A DNA stretch of 64,000 nt from Candidatus Omnitrophota bacterium (GCA_028707125.1 JAQTUX010000001.1:928023-992022), one strand, 5' to 3'; shown: positions 41,063 to 50,301, counted from the first letter of the stretch. Notes: generated from the letters alone by a model not told the origin. Numbers and translations: made by a program.

Positions 41063-42412
41063 ATGAAAAAAAGATCGCTTTTGGTTATATTGGTGCTTGC
41101 GGCAGCCGTTTTCAGCCCCTTTACGGCGTCGGCAGCGGAGGAAAAGCTGGAGATCACCACTTATTATCCTTCGCCTTACGGGGTGTATAAGAACTTGCGG
41201 GTCTATGAGGTAGATGATATTACTCATGCTTTAGATGAGGTCGGGGGCAACGTGCCTATATGCTGCGCGCAGGTTCGCGATGTCTCAACTCATAATGTTA
41301 CCAGAAGCGGCGGGACATGCGATAACCCGATTTTTCCTAAAGCAAATGAATACGCGGACAGGGCTACAGATTGGTTGACATGCGACCGGGATTATAGAGC
41401 GGCGTTTGTAACCAATCAGAAGAAAACCTGGATGATAAATGAAGGTGCCATAGGAGGATTGGCTATTGGAAGTTTGGTGAACCCCACCACATTCAGCAAT
41501 ATAGTTCCCTGGGCAGGTGAGGCAATAGGGTTTATGGGGGTATCTGATGTCGTGGGCCTTTATGGTATCGGAGGGCACGGTGTTAAGGGGCATGGTAGAG
41601 GCGGTTATGGAGTATGGGCTACGGCTGATGATAATTCCATAGCGGGCATAGGGGTACAGACGCAAGGCAGCACGATGGGTATTCATGTGGTCAGCCAGAA
41701 TGCAGACGCTATCCAGGCATTCCCGACAGGCACGGGCAGGGGTTTAAGGATTTATGCCATGGGTACCAGTGGTACAGAAGCAGTAAGCGTTCAACATACC
41801 GGTACTGGTATAGGTATCGCGCTTACGGCCCATAACAACCTTGGTATTGAGGCGTATAGCCCCAGCGGATATGATTTTCGTTCTATCACGTCTTCAGTTG
41901 CGAATGTTCTGTTGAGTAGCCGTAATAATTTCTTTTATATTGAAGGCCCGCCGGCTGGATACAATTGGGCAGGGAACGCACTTTTAGTATATAATCCAGG
42001 CACAGGTTACGTTGCCAATTTCAACGGGCCCGGTGGCGTAAGGGTAGTGGGAGTGCCGGGAGTCGCCGCTTTAGAGGTCAATCCGGGCAATCTGTCTGTT
42101 GCTGGTGAAGGACAGTTTGGCGGCGGCCTGCGGGACAATAGTAACAGTTTGGGCACCAGCGGCCAGGTCCTGACTTCTACAGGCAGCGGAGTTCAGTGGG
42201 GGAGTGCAGGCGTGCAGTGCGTTACACAGAGTTCTGTCGGATCAAATGTGACTGTCGCGTGTCCCTCAGGATATAGTGTAACCGGTGGCGGGCATAGTGG
42301 CCTATCACCACTTAATGAGGTGGTTGCTAGTAATCCAAGTGGTAATGGATGGCATTGTACTACCGCACAAGCGAATAGTAGTGTTACTTGCTATGCAGTT
42401 TGCTGCCAATAG
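41063..42412 (+). CDS. Secreted Gly/Asn-rich protein at the end of the pilin cluster, possible pilus-displayed adhesin
   Basis: About 449 aa with a clear signal peptide (residues 1-22, cleavage near ASA-AE) and a strong AAAGGAGG ribosome binding site 7 nt before ATG 41063. The mature start reads 'EKLEITTYYPSPYGVYKNLRV'. A cysteine-containing region follows (CC, C, C around 60-110), then a long Gly/Asn/Thr-rich beta part ('GLYGIGGHGVKGHGRGGYGVWA', 'GTSGQVLTSTGSGVQWG'), resembling tail-fibre stalks. A cysteine-rich C-terminus 'CYAVCCQ' ends it. A terminator follows. Display by the pilus machinery or export through the secretin is inferred from position only. Confidence 0.75.
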   Translation: MKKRSLLVILVLAAAVFSPFTASAAEEKLEITTYYPSPYGVYKNLRVYEVDDITHALDEVGGNVPICCAQVRDVSTHNVTRSGGTCDNPIFPKANEYADRATDWLTCDRDYRAAFVTNQKKTWMINEGAIGGLAIGSLVNPTTFSNIVPWAGEAIGFMGVSDVVGLYGIGGHGVKGHGRGGYGVWATADDNSIAGIGVQTQGSTMGIHVVSQNADAIQAFPTGTGRGLRIYAMGTSGTEAVSVQHTGTGIGIALTAHNNLGIEAYSPSGYDFRSITSSVANVLLSSRNNFFYIEGPPAGYNWAGNALLVYNPGTGYVANFNGPGGVRVVGVPGVAALEVNPGNLSVAGEGQFGGGLRDNSNSLGTSGQVLTSTGSGVQWGSAGVQCVTQSSVGSNVTVACPSGYSVTGGGHSGLSPLNEVVASNPSGNGWHCTTAQANSSVTCYAVCCQ

Positions 42413-42441
42413 CAGGCAATAAGTTATCGTAACCTGGTTAC

Positions 42442-42482
42442 AATAGGGATAGGCCTTACGGGTATTATCCCTATTTTGTTTT
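42442..42482 (+). terminator. Terminator of the pilin cluster
   Basis: A perfect 10-bp stem, AATAGGGATA (42442-42451) with TATCCCTATT (42466-42475), is followed by TTGTTTTTT-like T-rich sequence. Confidence 0.85.
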
Positions 42483-42485
42483 CCA

Positions 42486-42514
42486 TTGCAAATTTCCCGC
42501 CGATATGGTAGATT
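42486..42514 (+). promoter_or_regulatory. Possible promoter of tRNA-Ala
   Basis: TTGCAA (42486-42491), a 17-nt spacer and TAGATT (42509-42514). The same TTGCAA -35 type precedes the other tRNA pair at 50302. The palindromic repeat lies between this promoter and the tRNA. Confidence 0.5.
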
Positions 42515-42526
42515 AACTCAATCCAG

Positions 42527-42555
42527 GTCCTTCGCGCCCTTTGGGCGCTCAGGAC
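42527..42555 (+). repeat. CCTTCG/CTCAGG palindromic repeat, left of tRNA-Ala
   Basis: GTCCT-TC-GCGCCC-TTT-GGGCGC-TC-AGGAC folds into a hairpin with an internal TC/TC mismatch. Its inverted copy is at 42695-42723, differing at 3 of 29 positions. Related hairpins occur at 48607 and 52085. Confidence 0.85.
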
Positions 42556-42589
42556 AAAATTTTCCCGCGTTCATAATATAGAAAATTTT

Positions 42590-42662
42590 GGGGCTGTAGC
42601 TCAGTTGGGAGAGCACCTCGTTCGCAACGAGGGGGTCAGGGGTTCAACTCCCCTCAGCTCCA
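42590..42662 (+). tRNA. tRNA-Ala (anticodon CGC)
   Basis: A 73-nt cloverleaf: acceptor GGGGCTG/CAGCTCC, D arm GCTC/GAGC, anticodon stem CCTCG/CGAGG with loop TTCGCAA (anticodon CGC, reading GCG), and T arm AGGGG-TTCAACT-CCCCT. The CCA end is not encoded. It lies between two inverted palindromic repeats. Confidence 0.97.
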
Positions 42663-42694
42663 TTTTTCCTCGCATTTTCCCATCGGGAAAAATG

Positions 42695-42723
42695 GTCCTG
42701 AACGCCCGAAGGGCGTGAAGGAC
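42695..42723 (+). repeat. CCTTCG/CTCAGG palindromic repeat, right of tRNA-Ala (inverted copy)
   Basis: GTCCT-GA-ACGCCC-GAA-GGGCGT-GA-AGGAC is the reverse-complement orientation of the copy at 42527-42555. The inner flanks (AAAATTTTCCCG on the left, CGGGAAAAATG on the right) also match in inverted order. Confidence 0.85.
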
Positions 42724-42770
42724 CTTATAAGCGATGCCTATCTTCGCCATTATCCGGAGGAGACAGCAAA

Positions 42771-43316
42771 ATGCTCAATGAGGAGCAAAAAGAAAAATTA
42801 CTGCAAATCGCCAGGGGTTCGATCAGCGGTCATTTCAAAGGAAGCAAGAATGACGGGATATCCGTGAACGACCCAAAGTTAAATGAAAAAATGGGCGCGT
42901 TTGTCACCTTGCGGATAGGCGGCGAGCTCCGCGGCTGTATCGGCAGGATGGTAGGCGATCAGCCCCTCGCGCGGACGGTGGCTGATATGGCGATTGAGGC
43001 GGCGTTTTCCGACCCGCGGTTCGCGCCTTTAACGCGGGAAGAGCTTAAAGCAGTGAAGATCGAGATATCTGTGCTGTCGCCGATGCGTAAAGTTAGCTCT
43101 GCCGATGAAATAGAACTGGGCAGGCACGGCGTTATGGTCAGGAAGGGGTTCAGGACAGGGGTATTCCTGCCGCAGGTAGCCGAAGAGACAGGATGGTCAA
43201 AAGAAGAGTTTCTCTCAAACCTTTGTTCCCATAAAGCAGGGCTTTCTCCTATTGCCTGGAAAGACGGCTCTGCCGAGCTCCATGTCTTCAGCGCGGAGGT
43301 ATTTGAGGAAGAATGA
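42771..43316 (+). CDS. AMMECR1-domain protein (AmmeMemoRadiSam system protein A-like)
   Basis: A 181-aa protein covering the whole AMMECR1 domain, with the hallmark 'GAFVTLRIGGELRGCIGRM' (L-R-G-C-I-G) and 'FSDPRFAPLTREEL'. In many bacteria and archaea it clusters with a Memo-like protein and a radical SAM enzyme; neither partner is in this window. Its molecular function is not settled. It is coupled to rsmE by an ATGA overlap. Confidence 0.92.
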   Translation: MLNEEQKEKLLQIARGSISGHFKGSKNDGISVNDPKLNEKMGAFVTLRIGGELRGCIGRMVGDQPLARTVADMAIEAAFSDPRFAPLTREELKAVKIEISVLSPMRKVSSADEIELGRHGVMVRKGFRTGVFLPQVAEETGWSKEEFLSNLCSHKAGLSPIAWKDGSAELHVFSAEVFEEE

Positions 43317-44038
43317 GACGGTTTTTCTGCCCGCCAGGGAACATATCCAAAGACAAGATAATCATAAACGATCTCAAAGAGCTGCGCCATATCCTTAAGG
43401 TGATGCGCGCGGAAAAAGGCGACAAGATCATTGTTTTTGACGGCCAGGGCAGGGAATACCTTGCTAAGATATCTGATATTAACAAAGATATGATGATCGC
43501 GGATAATTTAAAAGAAGAGAAAAGTGCGGCTGAGGCGGTTCATATTACGCTTGCCTGCGCTCTGCCCAAGAAGCAGAAGTTTGAGTTTATTATTGAGAAG
43601 GCGACCGAATTGGGGGTTGACAGGATCATTCCGTTGATGACGCAGAGGACAGAAGTGAAGATAGGGGGCAGCCGGCTTCAGGATAAATTAAAGAGATGGC
43701 AGACAGTCGCCGTTAACGCGGCCAAACAATGCCATAGGAGCGTTTTGCCCGAGATAACTGAAGTCAGGCAGATGCGCGAGATCTTTTCCGTCGGAAAGTT
43801 TAACCTTATTGTCATACCAGTGCTTTTTGGCGGAAGAAATAAACTCAGAGATGTTTTAACCCCGCGTTTTAAAGGCAGCGTGCTTGTCATAATAGGCCCT
43901 GAAGGCGATTTTACGCCTGATGAGGCGCATTTTGCGATCGCCAACGGCGCCAAGCCGGTCACGCTGGGGGAAACCGTGCTGAAGGTGGATACGGCGGCGA
44001 TAGTCAGTTTGGCAATGGTAAGGTGTTTGACTTTATGA
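43313..44038 (+). CDS. rsmE: 16S rRNA m3U1498 methyltransferase
   Basis: A 241-aa SPOUT-class methyltransferase acting on 16S rRNA. It has an N-terminal PUA-like region ('HILKVMRAEKGDKIIVFDGQGREY') and a C-terminal trefoil-knot core with 'EKATELGVDRIIPLMTQRT', 'IIGPEGDFTPDE' and 'TLGETVLKVDTAA'. It overlaps mtaB by 4 nt at the preferred start. Confidence 0.96.
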   Translation: MRRFFCPPGNISKDKIIINDLKELRHILKVMRAEKGDKIIVFDGQGREYLAKISDINKDMMIADNLKEEKSAAEAVHITLACALPKKQKFEFIIEKATELGVDRIIPLMTQRTEVKIGGSRLQDKLKRWQTVAVNAAKQCHRSVLPEITEVRQMREIFSVGKFNLIVIPVLFGGRNKLRDVLTPRFKGSVLVIIGPEGDFTPDEAHFAIANGAKPVTLGETVLKVDTAAIVSLAMVRCLTL

Positions 44039-45249
44039 AAACCATTAAATTCCATACATTGGGCTGCAAGGTCAACCAGTATGATACGCAGAGCATCAGG
44101 GAGCGTTTCGCGGGCAAGGGTTTTCTTGTTTCGGATAACGGAAAGCAGCCGGATATCTTTGTGATCAACACCTGCACAGTTACCCACGCGGCTGACAGGA
44201 AATCAAAATGGGCGATAAGGCAGGCAGTAAAGAATAATCCGTCGGCGCTTATTTTAGTGACGGGCTGCCTGGTAAAGAATGACTGGCGCAGCGTAGCCGC
44301 GATAGAGGGCGTGGATTGCGTCATAGACAAAGGGTTCTTTCCGTCGGGGATAAGCGATTTCTCCGGCAGGGCAAGGGCGTTTATTAAGGCGCAGGACGGC
44401 TGCGACAATAAATGCAGCTTCTGCAAGGTCCGGCTGGCAAGGGGGCGTTCGGTAAGCAGGCCAAAGGAAGAGGTCATTAAAGAGGCAAGGGGACTTGCCG
44501 CGGCGGGTTTCAAAGAGATCGTGCTTACCGGCATATGCCTGGGCGCTTACGGCAGGGACAGAGGGATCAAGGCCGGCCTGGTCCAGTTAATAGATGAGCT
44601 TGAGAAAATCCGAGGGCTGCGCAGGATACGCTTAAGCTCTATTGAGGCAGGCGATGTGACGGACGGCCTGATCGATAGAATAGCCGGTTCAAAGATCCTG
44701 TGCCCTCATTTACATATACCTTTTCAAAGCGGCGATGATCATATCTTGAAAAGAATGAACAAGACGCTTATCCGCGATGATCACATCAGGACGGTACGCG
44801 GATTGAAAGAAAAAATAGCGGACTTTGCCTTAAGCATGGATATCATGGTTGGTTTTCCGGGAGAGGAAGAAGCCAATTTCAAAAATACCGTGGATTTCAT
44901 AAAAGAGACAGAGCCGCTTAAGGTGCATATATTTCCCTACAGCAAGAGGGAAGGGACTGAGGCGGCCGGTTTCAAGGGCGAGGTGCCGCCTCACATATTG
45001 AGGCAGCGCCTTGATCATTTGGATAATTTATGCAAAGAGGTCTCACTGGATTTCAGGAAGAGATTTATCGGCAGGAGGCTGGAGGTGTTAATTGAGTCTA
45101 AGCCGGCCGGCGAGCCGTCAATGTATGAAGGCCACACTGCCAATTATATAAAGGTAAGAATGAAGTCCGGCCGTTCTTTACTCAATAAAGCCGTTACCGC
45201 AGAATTGGCAGAGATTTATGATAATTTTGCCGCAGGGTTGACAGTTTAG
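44035..45249 (+). CDS. mtaB: tRNA N6-threonylcarbamoyladenosine (t6A37) methylthiotransferase
   Basis: A 404-aa radical SAM methylthiotransferase forming ms2t6A in tRNA. It has an N-terminal MTTase domain with cysteines ('TLGCKVNQYD', 'NTCTVT', 'VTGCLVKND'), the SAM cluster C-x3-C-x2-C ('DGCDNKCSFCKV', about 123-130) and a C-terminal TRAM-like region. 'HTLGCKVNQYD' distinguishes MtaB from MiaB and RimO. I chose ATG 44035 (ATGA overlap with rsmE) over 44023. Its final codons contain the -35 box for cvpA. Confidence 0.94.
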   Translation: MKTIKFHTLGCKVNQYDTQSIRERFAGKGFLVSDNGKQPDIFVINTCTVTHAADRKSKWAIRQAVKNNPSALILVTGCLVKNDWRSVAAIEGVDCVIDKGFFPSGISDFSGRARAFIKAQDGCDNKCSFCKVRLARGRSVSRPKEEVIKEARGLAAAGFKEIVLTGICLGAYGRDRGIKAGLVQLIDELEKIRGLRRIRLSSIEAGDVTDGLIDRIAGSKILCPHLHIPFQSGDDHILKRMNKTLIRDDHIRTVRGLKEKIADFALSMDIMVGFPGEEEANFKNTVDFIKETEPLKVHIFPYSKREGTEAAGFKGEVPPHILRQRLDHLDNLCKEVSLDFRKRFIGRRLEVLIESKPAGEPSMYEGHTANYIKVRMKSGRSLLNKAVTAELAEIYDNFAAGLTV

Positions 45250-45266
45250 CTTTTATATGGTATACT
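45238..45266 (+). promoter_or_regulatory. Consensus promoter immediately before cvpA
   Basis: TTGACA (45238-45243), a 17-nt spacer and TATACT (45261-45266). Only 7 nt separate the -10 box from the ATG at 45274, so the expected transcript starts at or within a base or two of the start codon. No Shine-Dalgarno sequence is present. Confidence 0.85.
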
Positions 45267-45273
45267 TAACCAA

Positions 45274-45840
45274 ATGAAGGTCGCGCTGTCTAATTTAAAC
45301 TGGGTTGATATCTTTTGCCTAATCCTTTTAATAAGAATACTTTACGTTGCTGTAAAACAAGGTATAGTTATTGAGATATTTAAACTTCTAGGGTCTTTTT
45401 CATCCGTATTCTTTGCCTCTCATTATTACAGCGCGCTTTCAACAGCAATACCTTCCGGTATTAAGTGCCCGCGGGTAGTTGCCGATATGCTTTCTTTTAT
45501 AGCGCTCATTATAGCCGGTTACCTTCTGATATTTCTTTTAAGGATCGCCTTCTTCCGTTTTTTTAAAATAGAGGCCGCTCAGACGATCGATAAGTGGGCG
45601 GCATTGTTGATCGGCGCCATAAGGGGTACCCTTGTTATAAGTATTACGCTTTTATTCTTTCTGTTGACGTCCGCGCAATATCTATCTGCCAGTATCAAGA
45701 GTTCGTTCCTGGCGGTAAAAGCGGTCAATATCGCGCCGCGGGCTTACGCGGGGATGTGGGAGAATATTATGTCAAAATTTATCATTAATGATGAGATCAA
45801 CAGCGGCATATTTGAGGTCGCGCAAAGGGGGAGCGAATGA
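45274..45840 (+). CDS. CvpA-family inner-membrane protein
   Basis: A 188-aa protein with four predicted membrane segments (about 12-30, 38-52, 66-90 and 108-130). 'NWVDIFCLILLIRILYVAVKQGIVIEIFKLLGSF' is the CvpA start pattern and 'IGAIRGTLVISITLLFFLLT' the conserved third block. CvpA proteins are linked to colicin V production and envelope stress tolerance in other bacteria. It is likely translated from a leaderless mRNA. It overlaps the NIF3-like gene by 4 nt. Confidence 0.85.
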   Translation: MKVALSNLNWVDIFCLILLIRILYVAVKQGIVIEIFKLLGSFSSVFFASHYYSALSTAIPSGIKCPRVVADMLSFIALIIAGYLLIFLLRIAFFRFFKIEAAQTIDKWAALLIGAIRGTLVISITLLFFLLTSAQYLSASIKSSFLAVKAVNIAPRAYAGMWENIMSKFIINDEINSGIFEVAQRGSE

Positions 45841-46793
45841 AATTAGGGCGGCTTTATGAAATGGCGGTAGAATGCGGCATAGAGGCGGATCCACGCGGGG
45901 AAAAGAGCGTCAAGGAGGAGCTCGCGAAGAGAAAGGCCGACTATGATTCGCTTTCCGCCGAAGAAAAGAAAGAATTTGACATAGAATCATTGAAGAACCC
46001 CTATTCTGATACGCGAATACTTAACGGCGATCCCGGCACCGAAGTAAAGACATTGTTGGCGGGTATTGACATGGAAACCCCTGAATTGCTCCTCTGCCGG
46101 GCATTGTCTGAAAAAGAGCGAATAGACCTGGTAATATCGCATCATCCCGAAGGCAAGGCATTGTCCGCCCTTTACGGGGTCATGCATATACAGTCGGATA
46201 TACTGGCTAATTTAGGCGTGCCGGTAAGCGTGGCTGAGTCTCTTCTGGGCGAAAGGATTAAAGAGGTAGAGAGGAGGCTTATGCCGGTCAACCATACCAG
46301 ATGCGTGGACGCGGCGCGGCTGCTTGGTATTCCTTTTATGTGTATGCATACAGTGGCGGATAATCATGTTGCCAGTTATCTTCAGGGCCTGTTGGACAAA
46401 AATAAACCCCGGTATCTGGGAGATGTATTAAAGGTGCTAAAGGAGATACCCGAATACAAAGAAGCGATAAAGGAAGGCGTTGGTTTCCCCAAGATAATCC
46501 TGGGAGGCCCGGAGAAAAGAGCGGGAAAGATATTCGTGGATATGACAGGCGGCACAGAGGGCTCAAAGTCCATATTCAAGAACATTTCTGAGGCAGGGAT
46601 AGATACCTTGATCTGCATGCACCTGAGCGAAGAGCACTTTAAGAAAGCCAGAGAAGCGCGCGTTAACGTTATAATAGCGGGCCACATCACTTCCGATACG
46701 CTGGGCTTAAATCTTTTATTTGATAAGATGGAAAAGAAAGAGAAGCTTAAGGTTATCCCCTGTTCAGGTTTCAGGCGCATACCACGCAAGTAA
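45837..46793 (+). CDS. NIF3-family protein (NGG1p-interacting factor 3-like)
   Basis: A 318-aa protein with 'LVISHHPEGKAL', 'HTVADNHV' and 'VNVIIAGHITSDTLG', the metal-binding histidine motifs of the NIF3/DUF34 family. The N-terminal 60 residues are a clade-specific extension. Metal-dependent hydrolase function is suspected for the family, but the substrate is unknown. It is coupled to cvpA by ATGA. dnaG follows after 58 nt. Confidence 0.85.
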   Translation: MKLGRLYEMAVECGIEADPRGEKSVKEELAKRKADYDSLSAEEKKEFDIESLKNPYSDTRILNGDPGTEVKTLLAGIDMETPELLLCRALSEKERIDLVISHHPEGKALSALYGVMHIQSDILANLGVPVSVAESLLGERIKEVERRLMPVNHTRCVDAARLLGIPFMCMHTVADNHVASYLQGLLDKNKPRYLGDVLKVLKEIPEYKEAIKEGVGFPKIILGGPEKRAGKIFVDMTGGTEGSKSIFKNISEAGIDTLICMHLSEEHFKKAREARVNVIIAGHITSDTLGLNLLFDKMEKKEKLKVIPCSGFRRIPRK

Positions 46794-46851
46794 TATTTTT
46801 TTCACCTCAATTGAAAGCGTTTTCATACTTAGATAACCAGTCAAAGGAGCT

Positions 46852-48657
46852 ATGGCCGGTATCCCGCAGAATATTCTTGACGATATAATCAATAAGGTTG
46901 ATATCGTTGAGGTCATTTCCAGCTACATTCCGCTGAAGAAGGCGGGAAGGAATTTCAGGGCGGTCTGCCCTTTTCATCATGAGAAAACGCCTTCTTTTAT
47001 GGTGAGTTCCGACAAGCAGATCTACCACTGTTTCGGCTGCGGCGCCGGCGGCAACGTATTTAATTTTCTTATGCGCTACGAGCGCCTGGAATTTCCCGAG
47101 GCAGTGGAGGCGATGGCAAGGAAGGCGGGAGTGGCCCTGCCGAAGTTTCACAGCGCTGAGACCCGGAAGATCGAATCGCTGAGCAGCCAGCTGCACAATA
47201 TAAACGCGCTTGCCGCGGAATTTTATCATAAAAATATTTTTTCCGATGCGGGCGGCAGCGCGCGGGCATATCTTCATAAGCGCGGTATTACGGATGAAAA
47301 TATAAAGCAGTTCAATCTTGGGTTTGCTCCGGATAAATGGGACGGGCTTATTAATTTCTTAAGGGCCGGGGGCATAAGCGTTTCCCTGATCGAGAAGGCA
47401 GGCCTCGCGGTAAGCAAATCAGATAAGATGGGGTTCTATGACAGGTTCAGGAACAGGATAATCTTTCCCATATACGAGATCAGGGGCAGGGTGATCGGTT
47501 TTGGCGCGCGTACCATGGACAAAGAAGTAACGCCTAAGTATATCAATTCTCCCGAGACGCAAGTGTATATCAAGGGAAAGCACCTGTTCGGCCTGAATCT
47601 GAGCAAAGAGCCCATAGGCACAGCGGATTATGTCGCTATAGTAGAGGGCTATCTTGATTTTATTACGCCCTATATCAACGGTTTTACCAGTATAGCCGCT
47701 TCTTTAGGCACGGCGCTTACTACCGACCAGATACGGCTTATTAAACGTTATACCCATAATGTAGTAATGGTTTACGACGCGGATAAGGCGGGAGAGCTGG
47801 CCGCGCTGCGGAGTTTGGACCTGTTAATAGAAGAAGACCTGAATGTCAAGGTCGTGTCTTTGGGTGATGAGCTTGACCCGGATTCCTTCATACGAAAGAA
47901 CGGCATAAGCGCCTTCCGTAAGAAAATAGATACGGCCCAGACGCTGTTTGATTATAAGCTCGGGTTATTATACAGGCGATACAACAGGGAAACTATCGAA
48001 GACAGGGCAAAGATAGCGAAGGAGATGCTCTTTACCATTAACAAGATCAAGAATGAGATAGTTAAGTCCGAGTATGTTAAGCGGCTGGCGTCGGAATTAA
48101 GGGTAAAGGAAGAGTCGCTGCGGCTTGAACTTAAGAACGCGAAGGATAAGAACGCGGGATTCAGGGGCTTTGAGCTTAACAGCCAGAAGTTCAAGGCGGC
48201 TGCCGGCCAGCTGGAGAAGATGCTTGTCGGGTTGGCAATGGAGGACAAGGAGTCATTGAATAAGCTTAGAGATAACCTCAAGCCATCGGATTTCAAGGAC
48301 GGGCGGCTTAACGAGCTCGTAGGCATTATGTTTGAACTCGGCTCGCAGGGGATAGAGGATGTCTGCGCTTCGGCCCTGATAAACCGCTGCGGCGATAGTT
48401 CCGCGGCAGAGCTGGTTTCCGAATTGTGCGCTTGTGTTCTGGACGTGCATTCAGATGATAAGGAAAGGGTGTTGAATGACTGCATAGAGCGCCTCAAATC
48501 AGAGAGACTAAAGGCGCGCCGCGTGGCTATTCAGGAAGAATTGAAGGCCGCGGAAGGGCGCAGCGATGAAACAAAGATCAGCCAATTGATGGAAGAATTC
48601 AGGGGCTTAACCCTTCGACAGCGCTCAGGGTTAACAAAATCAGGCGGGATAAAATGA
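46852..48657 (+). CDS. dnaG: DNA primase
   Basis: A 601-aa replication primase. It has an N-terminal CHC2 zinc finger (CPFHHEK ... [10 protein letters not shown], about 38-65), a catalytic core with '[19 protein letters not shown]', a TOPRIM acidic block '[11 protein letters not shown]' at about 264 and '[21 protein letters not shown]', and a C-terminal DnaB-interaction region. AAAGGAGC precedes the ATG. The last 18 residues are encoded by a palindromic repeat (48607-48634) that appears to have been inserted into the 3' end. It overlaps rpoD by 4 nt (dnaG-rpoD order is common). Confidence 0.97.
   Translation: MAGIPQNILDDIINKVDIVEVISSYIPLKKAGRNFRAVCPFHHEKTPSFMVSSDKQIYHCFGCGAGGNVFNFLMRYERLEFPEAVEAMARKAGVALPKFHSAETRKIESLSSQLHNINALAAEFYHKNIFSDAGGSARAYLHKRGITDENIKQFNLGFAPDKWDGLINFLRAGGISVSLIEKAGLAVSKSDKMGFYDRFRNRIIFPIYEIRGRVIGFGARTMDKEVTPKYINSPETQVYIKGKHLFGLNLSKEPIGTADYVAIVEGYLDFITPYINGFTSIAASLGTALTTDQIRLIKRYTHNVVMVYDADKAGELAALRSLDLLIEEDLNVKVVSLGDELDPDSFIRKNGISAFRKKIDTAQTLFDYKLGLLYRRYNRETIEDRAKIAKEMLFTINKIKNEIVKSEYVKRLASELRVKEESLRLELKNAKDKNAGFRGFELNSQKFKAAAGQLEKMLVGLAMEDKESLNKLRDNLKPSDFKDGRLNELVGIMFELGSQGIEDVCASALINRCGDSSAAELVSELCACVLDVHSDDKERVLNDCIERLKSERLKARRVAIQEELKAAEGRSDETKISQLMEEFRGLTLRQRSGLTKSGGIK
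48607..48634 (+). repeat. CCTTCG/CTCAGG palindromic repeat inside dnaG
   Basis: TTAACCCT (48607-48614) pairs with AGGGTTAA (48627-48634) around TCGACAGCGCTC, the family core. It encodes part of the DnaG C-terminus ([10 protein letters not shown]), 21 nt before the stop codon. Confidence 0.8.
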
Positions 48658-50222
48658 AAACTCAGAACGGTAAAAAGGGCGTAAACAGGATAATAAGCTT
48701 AGGCAGGCAAAAAGGTTTCCTCACTTACGATGAAGTGAACGACTTGCTTCCGGACGACATCACTTCTTCCGATGAGATCGATAAACTTTTTGACCTGCTG
48801 GGCAATGAAGATATCCAGATAGTGGAAAGCAAAGAAAATCTGTCTCAAGAGAAGGATAAGGATACGGCTAGAGAAGAGGAAGTGCCTTTTGAAGAGCACC
48901 TTAAGGTGGATGACAGGTTTCTTCCATTGGACGACCCGGTCAAGATGTATCTGAAGCAGATGGGTTCCATAAACCTGCTTTCCCGGGAAGACGAGATAGC
49001 GTTAGCCAAGAAGATAGAGGCGGCAGAGACCGAATTCCGCAATGTGGTCTTCTCCACAAGGTTCGCGCGCACACAGATGCTCAAATTCATACAGCAGATC
49101 ATCGATGAAGAGGTCAATATAGAGGAGATCTTCAAGGAGGAAATAAATTCCAAGAAGGACAAGGTGTTCAGGCAGATGTCCGATATAGCCAGAAAGATCA
49201 GGGCGACATCCAGTATGCCCAGGACTCAGGAGCTGTTTTCCCGCCTGAATTTTGTCACCTCTCCCATAGAGGGCATGGTTTCCGATTTCGCGGCCCTGAT
49301 CAGAGAATATGACGCGCTGCAAAGGCGCAAGGCAGCCGCCAGGCAGTCCGGTAAAAGGCGGGCCATTACAGAGATCAGGGAAAGAGAATCCAGGATAATC
49401 AGGGCGTTGGGCGTATCGCGCTATGAAGACGCCAGGGAGCAGCTTAAGGCCATACGCGCTAAACAGATAAGGTTTAACCGCGCAAAGAAGAAACTGGTTG
49501 AGGCAAACCTGCGGCTGGTAGTAAGCATAGCGAAGAAATATACTAACAGGGGGCTCTCCTTTTTGGACCTGATCCAGGAAGGGAATATGGGCCTGATGCG
49601 GGCAGTGGAGAAATTTGAATACAAGCGCGGATATAAATTCTCCACTTATGCCACCTGGTGGATACGCCAGGCAATAACCCGTTCCATAGCCGACCAGGCG
49701 CGCACCATAAGAATACCCGTGCATATGACGGAGACGATAAATAAGATCATACGCATAACGCGGCTTTTCGTGCAGGAGAACGGCAGGGAGCCGCTGCCGG
49801 GAGAAATAGCCAGGGAAATGCGCATGCCTCAGGATAAGGTCAAGGCAATACTGAAGATCGCTCAGGAGCCGATATCGCTGCAGATGCCCATAGGAGACGA
49901 GGGGGATACGCATTTTGGGGATTTTATTGAAGATAAGAGGGCGGTTTCTCCCGCGAACGCTACCGTGCGTTCCATGCTGAAGGATGAGATGAACAGCGCG
50001 CTGGATACCCTAAGCGACCGCGAAAGAAAGATATTGACCTTGAGGTTCGGCATGACCGACGATTCTCCCCGCACGCTTGAGGAGGTGGGCAATATATTTG
50101 ACGTCACCAGAGAGCGGGTGCGTCAGATAGAGGCAAAGGCATTAAGGAAACTCAGGCACCCCACCCGCTCGCGCCGGCTGCGTTCTTTTCTGGATATGAC
50201 TTTGGCGCATGAAAGGGATTAA
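48654..50222 (+). CDS. rpoD: Primary RNA polymerase sigma factor (sigma-70/RpoD)
   Basis: A 522-aa protein with a region 1.1-like start ('[16 protein letters not shown]'), region 1.2 ('[23 protein letters not shown]'), a moderate non-conserved insert rich in charged residues, region 2 ('[25 protein letters not shown]', '[20 protein letters not shown]') and region 3. Region 4.2 is '[27 protein letters not shown]'. The conserved 2.4 and 4.2 helices agree with the TTGACA/TATAAT promoters seen throughout the window. A terminator follows. Confidence 0.97.
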   Translation: MKTQNGKKGVNRIISLGRQKGFLTYDEVNDLLPDDITSSDEIDKLFDLLGNEDIQIVESKENLSQEKDKDTAREEEVPFEEHLKVDDRFLPLDDPVKMYLKQMGSINLLSREDEIALAKKIEAAETEFRNVVFSTRFARTQMLKFIQQIIDEEVNIEEIFKEEINSKKDKVFRQMSDIARKIRATSSMPRTQELFSRLNFVTSPIEGMVSDFAALIREYDALQRRKAAARQSGKRRAITEIRERESRIIRALGVSRYEDAREQLKAIRAKQIRFNRAKKKLVEANLRLVVSIAKKYTNRGLSFLDLIQEGNMGLMRAVEKFEYKRGYKFSTYATWWIRQAITRSIADQARTIRIPVHMTETINKIIRITRLFVQENGREPLPGEIAREMRMPQDKVKAILKIAQEPISLQMPIGDEGDTHFGDFIEDKRAVSPANATVRSMLKDEMNSALDTLSDRERKILTLRFGMTDDSPRTLEEVGNIFDVTRERVRQIEAKALRKLRHPTRSRRLRSFLDMTLAHERD

Positions 50223-50243
50223 GCGCGTAGAGTTGGCTTTAAG

Positions 50244-50284
50244 CCCGCTGAGGCCTCCCTTTGAGTTCCCTCAGCGGGTTTTTT
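50244..50284 (+). terminator. Rho-independent terminator after rpoD
   Basis: A perfect 10-bp stem, CCCGCTGAGG (50244-50253) with CCTCAGCGGG (50269-50278), is followed by TTTTTT. Confidence 0.95.
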
Positions 50285-50301
50285 GTCGGTCAATTTTAGT
50301 A

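Noticed and set aside
49002-49913. 303-codon open frame on the minus strand inside rpoD
   Set aside because: It is exactly antisense to conserved sigma-70 regions, with proline/leucine/tyrosine-rich meaningless translation and no ribosome binding site. It is a shadow of G/C-biased codon positions.
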